Source: Gemmatimonadota bacterium (GTDB lineage: Bacteria > Gemmatimonadota > Gemmatimonadetes > Longimicrobiales > Gaopeijiaceae). Taken from it: a stretch of DNA of 5,910 nt. The position numbers and the translations under genes were made by a program. The stretch lies in contig PWZC01000057.1 in assembly GCA_003567615.1 (NCBI GenBank), forward strand, positions 1 to 5,910. The letters are read 5' to 3'. Below are positions 1 to 5,272 of this stretch, in pieces; the first letter of the stretch is position 1, and the number at the start of each line of letters is the position of its first letter. Under the pieces are notes generated by a model. That model had not been told where the DNA came from, made no database searches, and worked only from the letters and a program-made list of their open reading frames with translations.

Positions 1-2225
1 TCCATCTGGTTCGGGCCGACGCGCCCCAGGCCGTCCCGGTCCTCCTGGGAATGGGGGAATACCAGCGACTGACGCTGGATCGGGAGGGCGAACAGGTGGC
101 CTTTCTCACCAACCGTGATGCCTGGAACGGAGACGATGAGGAGCCACCCTTCTCCCTCTTCCATGCCCCGCTGGACGGCTCGGAGGCTCGAGCCGTGGCC
201 TCCGCCGGGGTCGACGGAGTGCCTGCCGGATGGCTGGTCAGCACCAACGGCGCCGTCTCCTTCAGCCACGACGGTTCCCGCGTCTTCTTCGGGACCGCTC
301 CACCGCCACCCCCGGAGGCGGATGAGGATGACCCCATGCTCCAGAACGTCCAGGTCGATGTCTGGAACTGGCGGGACGACTTCCTCCAGTCCCACCAGCT
401 CAGAGATCTGAACCAGGAACGTCGCCGCAGCTACCAGGCCGTCTTCCACCGTGACGAGGCCCGGGTGGTTCAACTCGCCCATGAGTCCATGATGCAGGTT
501 CAGGTGGGATCTCGCGGGGATTCCCATGTGGCCCTGGGTACCGATGACCGGCCCTACCGCCAGATCGTCTCGTGGGACACCCGGTTCACCGACCACTACC
601 TGGTGGATCCCCGGACCGGAGAGCGGGAGCCCATCGCCACCAAGCTCCGGAGTTCAGCCAATCTCTCCCCTGCTTCGGAGTTCGTCTTCTGGTGGGACGG
701 AGGAGATTTCGAGGGAACCCAGCCTCGGGGTTGGATGGTCATGGACCTGGAGACGCGGGAGGTGGTGAACGTCACGGAAGCCATCCCCTTCCCGGTGTAC
801 AACGAACTGAGCGATCGCACGGCGCCCCCCGGTTCCTACGGACTGGCCGGGTGGACCGAGGGAGATCGCTACCTCCTGGTCTACGACGCCTGGGACATCT
901 GGCGGGTGGACCCACGGGGGCAGGAGACGCCGGTGAACCTTACCGACGGCTACGGTCGGGACCAGGAGGTCCGTCTGCGGGTGGTCCGCCTCGGGCTGGA
1001 CGAACCCTTCCTCCCCATTGACGACGACATCCTCCTTTCGGCCTTCAGCAACACCACAAAGGCGGCGGGCTACTACCGCACGCGGCTGGACGGATCCCGA
1101 ACCCCGGGTGCCCTGGTCATGGACGACGTGGCCTTCGGGTCGCTGGAGGTGGCACGGGACGCCGATGTGAAGCTCTTCACCAAGCGTACCTTCGAGATGT
1201 TCCCGGACCTCTGGGTGTCGGACCAGGACTTCCGGGGACAACGGCGACTCACCGACGCGAACCCGCAGCAGGCCGAATACGTCTGGGGATCGGCCGAATT
1301 GGTGAATTGGACATCCACCGACGGTGAGGAGCTTCAGGGGATCCTCTACAAGCCGGAGAACTTCGATCCCACGGAAGAGTGGCCCATGATGGTCTTCTTC
1401 TACGAGCGCTCGTCCAACGGTCTGCACAACCATTTCGTACCCTCCACCGGCACGTCCATCAACCGGAGCTTCTATGTGAGCCGGGGCTACGTCCTCTTCG
1501 TTCCGGACATTCCGTACAAGCCCGGCTATCCCGGTGAGAGCGCCATGAACGCCATCGTCCCCGGCGTCCTTTCCATTGTGGATCAGGGGTACATCGACCG
1601 GAGCCGCATCGGGGTACAGGGGCACTCCTGGGGTGGGTATCAGATCGCGTACATGATCACCCGGACCAATCTCTTCGCGGCGGCCGAGGCCGGGGCGCCG
1701 GTCACCAACATGACCAGCGCGTACGGAGGAATCCGGTGGGCCAGCGGCCGGGTTCGCCAGATGCAGTACGAGACCGGTCAGTCCCGGATCGGGGCGTCCC
1801 TGTGGGAGGCCCAGCACCGGTACATCGAGAATTCTCCCCTCTTCACAGCCTACAAGGTCGAGACGCCACTCCTCATGGTGCACAACGACGAGGATGGAGC
1901 GGTTCCATGGGAAGAGGGCATCCAGTTCTTCGTTGCCCTTCGGCGACTCGGAAAACCCGTGTGGCTCATCAACTACAACGGGCAGGGCCATGGGGTCTCG
2001 GGACGCTACCCCCAACTCGACTGGACCATGCGGATGCAGCAGTTCTTCGACCACTACCTGCAGGCGGCTCCGCCACCGGTCTGGATGGTGGATGGGGTCC
2101 CCGCACTGGCCAAGGGTCGGACGTTGGGACTCGAACTGGTGGAAGATGAGCCGGTGGCAGACGCCGACGGCGACGATGGAGACGACCGATCAGAGGATCG
2201 GGAGGGAGAAGGCGGACCGCAATGA
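1..2225 (+). CDS. S9 family (prolyl oligopeptidase-type) serine peptidase, 5'-truncated by window edge
   Basis: The reading frame is open from the first complete codon (position 3) to TGA at 2223-2225, so the ATG at 51 is probably internal and the true N-terminus, with any signal peptide, lies outside the window. Numbering from the Met at 51, residues 1 to about 415 look like a WD40/beta-propeller region, with repeated strand-turn patterns such as SHDGSRVFF and LVDPRTGE. A Pro-rich acidic linker (PPPPPEADEDD) sits at 84-94. The alpha/beta-hydrolase domain runs from about 417 (LVNWTSTDGEELQG) to 670. The nucleophile is Ser526 in GHSWGGY, the acid is Asp615 in HNDEDGAV, and the base is His647 in GQGHGV, so the triad is complete. 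Tyr451 in FFYERSS occupies the oxyanion-Tyr position, with ER where many S9 members have GG. The protein ends in an acidic tail (about 698-724, rich in D/E/G). Family members hydrolyse peptides or act on short oligopeptides, usually in the periplasm or outside the cell. The exact specificity cannot be read here. It converges with the bPH2 gene downstream. Confidence 0.93.
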   Translation, partial: HLVRADAPQAVPVLLGMGEYQRLTLDREGEQVAFLTNRDAWNGDDEEPPFSLFHAPLDGSEARAVASAGVDGVPAGWLVSTNGAVSFSHDGSRVFFGTAPPPPPEADEDDPMLQNVQVDVWNWRDDFLQSHQLRDLNQERRRSYQAVFHRDEARVVQLAHESMMQVQVGSRGDSHVALGTDDRPYRQIVSWDTRFTDHYLVDPRTGEREPIATKLRSSANLSPASEFVFWWDGGDFEGTQPRGWMVMDLETREVVNVTEAIPFPVYNELSDRTAPPGSYGLAGWTEGDRYLLVYDAWDIWRVDPRGQETPVNLTDGYGRDQEVRLRVVRLGLDEPFLPIDDDILLSAFSNTTKAAGYYRTRLDGSRTPGALVMDDVAFGSLEVARDADVKLFTKRTFEMFPDLWVSDQDFRGQRRLTDANPQQAEYVWGSAELVNWTSTDGEELQGILYKPENFDPTEEWPMMVFFYERSSNGLHNHFVPSTGTSINRSFYVSRGYVLFVPDIPYKPGYPGESAMNAIVPGVLSIVDQGYIDRSRIGVQGHSWGGYQIAYMITRTNLFAAAEAGAPVTNMTSAYGGIRWASGRVRQMQYETGQSRIGASLWEAQHRYIENSPLFTAYKVETPLLMVHNDEDGAVPWEEGIQFFVALRRLGKPVWLINYNGQGHGVSGRYPQLDWTMRMQQFFDHYLQAAPPPVWMVDGVPALAKGRTLGLELVEDEPVADADGDDGDDRSEDREGEGGPQ

Positions 2226-2230
2226 GGTCC
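2186..2230. terminator. Two small hairpins at the convergent gene junction, possible bidirectional terminator
   Basis: A perfect 6-bp stem (CCGATC, loop AGAG, GATCGG) lies at 2186-2201. A perfect 5-bp stem (GGACC, 7-base loop, GGTCC) lies at 2214-2230, with the peptidase TGA stop inside its loop. The bPH2 gene's stop is at 2232-2234 on the other strand, so only 6 bases separate the two genes and any terminator must overlap coding sequence. There is no U-tract on either side; the minus-strand side is only pyrimidine-rich. Function as a terminator is inferred from position alone and is weak. Confidence 0.25.
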
Positions 2231-2231
2231 C

Positions 2232-3002
2232 TCATCGACGATTCAGACGTTCCACTTCCCTCTTGATCTCGCGGAGGAGGTGGAGGTGAGCCGGTGAGAG
2301 CGGCCCGCTGCCCATGGGGGTGACGGGCCGTTCGCCGGCACGTTCCGGTCGGACGCGGCCGAGACCGGAATCGGAGACCAGCCGCATCCGCTCGGCGATA
2401 CGGTCCCGCAGTTCCTGTGCATCCCGGATCCCTTCGACTCGCAGCGCCCGGGCCTGCACGCCCTCGTTGGAGCCTGGTGTGGTTCCGGCGGCCGCCGTCT
2501 CCACCACCAGATCCTGGATTCCGAACAGGCGTTGGATGGGTCCCTGGCGAACGCTCAGATTCTGCACATTGTCGAAGCTCACCGTGTTTTCCTGGATGAC
2601 CCAGAGCCCCCGCCGGTTGCGTAGGGCCTGGTCCGTCATGACATACCACGTGGCGTCGTAACGGAGGCGGAGCCCCAGACCGGTGATGATGACCAGGGTC
2701 ACACCCGCACCCAGGGCCAGCACCGCCACCACGGGTCCCAGGGGTCCGCCGCCCATGGCCTCCAGGCCCAGACCCAGTCCAAGGACCGCCACGAACGCGG
2801 TGACGCCGAGGATCAGGGCAGAGGTGACGAGCCATCCCACAGTGAGATAGCTGAGGTAGGCAGGATCGGCGCGGAAGCTCCGGGTCCAGCGGGAAGCGCC
2901 CGGCGGCACTTCGGGCGGCCCCACCGGAACCTGCAGGAACTGGAAAAGCCGAAGCTGAAGCCCCTCATAGCCCGGCGTCGGCAGGGGCTCGGTCATACTC
3001 AC
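2232..3002 (-). CDS. bPH2 (DUF304/YdbS-YdbT-like) domain membrane protein, second of a tandem pair
   Basis: A 256-residue protein with GTG start at 3002. The start overlaps the TGA of the upstream gene as GTGA, and AGGG lies 8 bases before it, which favours GTG over the ATG at 2996. An N-terminal soluble segment (1-50, Pro-rich) leads to two predicted membrane helices, about 52-80 and 89-112. Next comes a bacterial PH-like domain (about 113-205) with the typical pattern: RYDATWYVMTDQALRNRRGLW, then ENTVSFDNVQNLSVRQGPIQRLFGIQDLVVET. The linker 206-236 is Arg/Pro-rich, and the protein ends in a charged amphipathic helix (238-254, LLREIKREVERLN) shared with the upstream gene. bPH2 proteins are membrane-associated and poorly understood. 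The Bacillus YdbS/YdbT pair contributes to resistance against some antimicrobial compounds, but that role cannot be transferred here. Overlapping start and stop codons imply translational coupling with the upstream paralogue. Confidence 0.9.
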   Translation of the reverse strand: MSMTEPLPTPGYEGLQLRLFQFLQVPVGPPEVPPGASRWTRSFRADPAYLSYLTVGWLVTSALILGVTAFVAVLGLGLGLEAMGGGPLGPVVAVLALGAGVTLVIITGLGLRLRYDATWYVMTDQALRNRRGLWVIQENTVSFDNVQNLSVRQGPIQRLFGIQDLVVETAAAGTTPGSNEGVQARALRVEGIRDAQELRDRIAERMRLVSDSGLGRVRPERAGERPVTPMGSGPLSPAHLHLLREIKREVERLNRR

Positions 3003-3601
3003 CCGGAGTGCCCTGCATTCAGCCGCCGGAGTTCATCGCGGATCTGACGAAGAAGCCGGAGGGCTTCATCATCACCCTCCGGTCCCGCCGCCGTACCCGG
3101 CACCTCCGCAGCGGCCACTGCCGGGGAACGGCCGGCCGAAGCGCCGTCGTCTCCCAACTCATGGTCAGCTCCCCTCATCCGGGCGTAGAGGTAGTCCCTG
3201 AACGCCTCGGGCTCCGGCAGTCCTTCCAGCTTCATCTCCGGCCCGGAGCTCCCGGAGGCCGTGTGGAGATGAAGATCGGCCAGGCCCAGCTTTCGCTGGA
3301 TGATCCCCCGTGTCATCTGGATGTCCTGAAGCCGTCGGTAGGTGAGGAAGACCTCCCGCCGGTTCAGTACGCCCCACGACATGGAGACCCCTTCGTCGTC
3401 GATCCGGTAACGAAGGGATCGATACCGGATCCAACCGGGGAGGAACAGGAGCGGAAAGAAGATGAGCCCGAACGCCGCCGAGATGGCGTAGTAGGTCAGC
3501 AGCCTCGGCTCTGGCCGCGTGATGGTGGTCGGGTCGAAGCCGAGCCGCTCCACCGAAGACTCCAGGAGTTCGCGGGCCTGGGGGTTCGGGTTCGAGGCCA
3601 T
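2999..3601 (-). CDS. bPH2 (DUF304/YdbS-YdbT-like) domain membrane protein, first of a tandem pair
   Basis: A 200-residue protein starting at the ATG at 3601 (MASNPNPQ), with AGGA 9 bases upstream. A longer frame from 3697 exists, but its extra 32 residues are not domain-like and would overlap the preceding gene by 58 bases, so I reject it. One hydrophobic segment (about 34-58, LLTYYAISAAFGLIFFPLL and on to PGWI) could be a single helix or a short hairpin. The bPH2 domain follows (about 60-142): YRSLRYRIDDEGVSMSWGVLNRREVFLTYRRLQDIQMTRGIIQRKLGLADLHLHTA is its signature region, here spanning residues 60-115. After an Ala/Gly/Pro-rich linker (145-177), residues 178-195 form a charged helix (LLRQIRDELRRLN) nearly matching that of the downstream paralogue. 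It lies 38 bases after the outer-membrane protein gene and overlaps the next gene by 4 bases, so it is the middle gene of an apparent operon. Its likely role is as a membrane-anchored partner of the second bPH2 protein. Confidence 0.9.
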   Translation of the reverse strand: MASNPNPQARELLESSVERLGFDPTTITRPEPRLLTYYAISAAFGLIFFPLLFLPGWIRYRSLRYRIDDEGVSMSWGVLNRREVFLTYRRLQDIQMTRGIIQRKLGLADLHLHTASGSSGPEMKLEGLPEPEAFRDYLYARMRGADHELGDDGASAGRSPAVAAAEVPGTAAGPEGDDEALRLLRQIRDELRRLNAGHSG

Positions 3602-3610
3602 GGTACCCGA

Positions 3611-3614
3611 TCCT
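3611..3614 (-). promoter_or_regulatory. Ribosome binding site deciding the start of the first bPH2 gene
   Basis: AGGA lies 9 bases before the ATG at 3601. It supports that ATG over the in-frame start at 3697, which lies inside the preceding gene. Confidence 0.5.
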
Positions 3615-3639
3615 GGATCAGCTCGCCGAAGTGTGTGGC

Positions 3640-5034
3640 TCAGCGCACCGCACGGGGGAAGCGATTGTTCACCACATTGGCAAAGCTCGAGCCCCACCGG
3701 TAGTTGAACCCCAGCGACGCCTGATAGCGATAGGATGAGGGCAACGACTGCCGTCCCAGGAGGATGTCCTCATCCGGAATGCTCGCGGCCGGCGTATGGA
3801 TGTTGTCGTTCACCAGCGCCGCCTCCCCGGACATGTTCAGCTCCAGGCCCCGGGTGATCCGGTAGCTCAGATCACCGGCCACTCCCATGGAGTAGAGCGA
3901 TGCGTCGTGGAGATATTGGGAGGTGTCGAAGCCCAGGCCGGCATTTCCCCACTCCTCCCGGGCCCGGTACTGCACCGCGATGCGGTGCTGCGGAACCGTC
4001 TCGGAAAAGACCCCGTAGATGGTCTCTTCAGCGTAACGTGAGTTCTCGAAACCCACGGCGTAGTGGGCGATGAACTGGCGCCGAGTCGCTTCCTGATAGG
4101 GAAAGTAGTTGTATTCCACAGCCGGAGCCGCGTTGACACGGGAACGCTGATTCCGCTGCTGGGAATTCCGGGCTCCCAGATCGACCCCCACGGAGATGTG
4201 ATCGGAAACACTCCGGACCAGCAAGGTGGACAGGCGCCAGGAAGTGAAGTCATTCCGGACCTCCCGGCCATCGGAGAGCTGCCGACTTTCCCGCCTCATA
4301 TTCATCCATGAGGAGAGCTCGATCTTCCAATCGGGCGTGACCCGGTTGGCGGAGAAGCTCGGATTCATGCGGGTCTCGGTTCGCGTCTCCCGCAGATCCA
4401 TGTTCCCGGACAGCCCCATCCGAAAGGTCCAGTAGTTCCACGGATCGTAGAAGGCATCTTCGGCTCCCGCTGAACCGTCTCCGTTGCCCCCGTCACCTGA
4501 ACCCGAAGCGGACGTTGGACCGTCATACCCGATCCGGAAGAACTGACCGGAGCCCGTCTGGACCGAATACCGCACCAATCCCAACCGAAGGGTCTGGGTC
4601 AATCCGTCCTGGGTCTGCCGGCTCGAGTCGGTTCCGGTGGAGGTGAAGGTGAGATGATCGTCCAACCCCTCCATCTCCCTCAGTCCGAGGAAATCGATGC
4701 TGTACTGCCGCCCGCCGTTGGCGAGTCCGGTACTGGTGAAGATGATGTGCACGTCCGCATCGGCGCGGTCCCGCACCCAGTTCACGAAGTTGATCTCGGT
4801 GCGGAAGTGATCGAACGAGCAGTCCCGACCCACTTGGCAATCCAGGAACACCCTGGCCTGCTGGGCCCCTACTGTCCGGTCGGCCGAAAACAGTTGCGCC
4901 TGGAGACCCGGCATGGCCGAGGGCAGAACGAACAGGAGAGCAGCCACCAGCAGGAACGGAACGGAGGCGAACGCCACCGGGAATGATCGACGAGGCAGGC
5001 TCGAAGGCCAACCATTCGGTCCGGGGGAGGACAT
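3640..5034 (-). CDS. Outer-membrane beta-barrel-type protein with N-terminal VFLDC domain, family not named
   Basis: A 464-residue protein from the ATG at 5034, chosen because GAGGTGA lies 7 bases upstream. In-frame starts at 5058 and 5187 lack a comparable site. Residues 1-46 form a long signal peptide: basic PRRS, a hydrophobic core (about 18-41) and a plausible cleavage site after LQA (46). Residues 60-165 form a compact domain with RVFLDC, a second Cys six residues on (C66 and C72, possibly a disulfide), then FRTEINFVNWVRDR, ADVHIIFTSTG, YSIDFLGL and LGLVRYS. A Gly/Ser/Asp-rich linker (173-193) follows. Residues 198-456 have alternating, aromatic-rich strands with short turns (for example WNYWTFRMGLSGN and IAVQYRAREEWGNAGLGF), as in outer-membrane beta-barrels. 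It ends SSFANVVNNRFPRAVR, so the usual terminal aromatic residue is followed by a few extra residues. I recall similar unnamed proteins in Gemmatimonadota and Bacteroidota but assign no function. It is first in an apparent operon with two bPH2 genes. Confidence 0.85.
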   Translation of the reverse strand: MSSPGPNGWPSSLPRRSFPVAFASVPFLLVAALLFVLPSAMPGLQAQLFSADRTVGAQQARVFLDCQVGRDCSFDHFRTEINFVNWVRDRADADVHIIFTSTGLANGGRQYSIDFLGLREMEGLDDHLTFTSTGTDSSRQTQDGLTQTLRLGLVRYSVQTGSGQFFRIGYDGPTSASGSGDGGNGDGSAGAEDAFYDPWNYWTFRMGLSGNMDLRETRTETRMNPSFSANRVTPDWKIELSSWMNMRRESRQLSDGREVRNDFTSWRLSTLLVRSVSDHISVGVDLGARNSQQRNQRSRVNAAPAVEYNYFPYQEATRRQFIAHYAVGFENSRYAEETIYGVFSETVPQHRIAVQYRAREEWGNAGLGFDTSQYLHDASLYSMGVAGDLSYRITRGLELNMSGEAALVNDNIHTPAASIPDEDILLGRQSLPSSYRYQASLGFNYRWGSSFANVVNNRFPRAVR

Positions 5035-5041
5035 GGGGCTG

Positions 5042-5048
5042 TCACCTC
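5042..5048 (-). promoter_or_regulatory. Strong ribosome binding site for the outer-membrane protein gene
   Basis: GAGGTGA lies 7 bases before the ATG at 5034. It is the best Shine-Dalgarno match in the window and sets the start of this gene at 5034 rather than at the upstream in-frame ATGs (5058, 5187). Confidence 0.75.
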
Positions 5049-5132
5049 GAAAATCCATTCGCTCGGCTCGGTCTTCTGAGAGGAGTGCGCGCGGACAACG
5101 GCGGATTGTCCAGCCCGACGGCCATCTGATGT

Positions 5133-5156
5133 ATTCTATGCCAACTACTCCGGCAA
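5133..5156 (-). promoter_or_regulatory. Weak sigma-70-like promoter candidate upstream of the outer-membrane protein gene
   Basis: This is the most AT-rich part of the gap. On the minus strand TAGAAT (5138-5133) matches the -10 consensus at 5 of 6 bases, but TTGCCG (5156-5151) is only 12 bases away, too close for a good -35. Using TTGCCG with TACATC (5133-5128) gives 17-base spacing but a poor -10. The position, about 100 bases before the ATG and downstream of the direct repeat, is sensible. The promoter consensus of the host group is not known to me. Confidence 0.3.
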
Positions 5157-5199
5157 GTTTCGTGCGGTGCTCCAAAGCACCAGGCACGCTCTTCCATCG

Positions 5200-5229
5200 T
5201 GGGTACTCATGTCATCATGGGTACTCATG
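5200..5229. repeat. 12-base direct repeat with 18-base period in the intergenic gap
   Basis: TGGGTACTCATG occurs at 5200-5211 and again at 5218-5229, separated by TCATCA. The repeat is exact and lies between the RND gene stop (5273) and the promoter candidate for the outer-membrane protein operon, so it could be a tandem binding site for a transcription factor. It could also be a chance or local duplication. Confidence 0.6.
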
Positions 5230-5234
5230 CGTCA

Positions 5235-5267
5235 CGGGTCCCAGAAGGTGGATGTGCTCGGGGCCCG
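5235..5267 (-). terminator. Imperfect GC hairpin just after the RND gene, weak terminator candidate
   Basis: CGGGTCCC (5235-5242) and GGGGCCCG (5260-5267) can pair across a 17-base loop, with one C-A mismatch in the minus-strand RNA. The structure begins 6 bases after the RND stop codon but has no U-tract. Position favours a role in 3'-end formation or transcript protection; the structure itself is weak. Confidence 0.2.
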
Positions 5268-5272
5268 AATCG

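Noticed and set aside
654..2054. A 466-codon open frame on the minus strand opposite the S9 peptidase
   Set aside because: Its codons lie exactly in register with the peptidase codons. Such frames stay open whenever the sense gene avoids TTA, CTA and TCA codons, as GC-rich genes do. The translation has no recognisable domain, while the sense strand has a complete catalytic triad.
3602..3697. A 32-residue N-terminal extension of the first bPH2 protein
   Set aside because: It overlaps the end of the preceding gene by 58 bases, has no signal or domain character, and the ATG at 3601 has its own AGGA site.
3008..3703. A 231-codon open frame on the plus strand opposite the first bPH2 gene
   Set aside because: It is in codon register with the bPH2 gene, has no domain-like pattern, and is explained by GC-rich codon use on the real strand.
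5035..5187. Longer starts of the outer-membrane protein (5058 or 5187)
   Set aside because: They add Arg-rich sequence before the signal peptide and lack a good ribosome binding site. The GAGGTGA before 5034 is much stronger.
5258..5268. Palindrome TCGGGGCCCGA just after the RND stop as an intrinsic terminator
   Set aside because: The symmetric arms leave a one-base loop, which cannot form a stable hairpin, and no U-tract follows on the minus strand.
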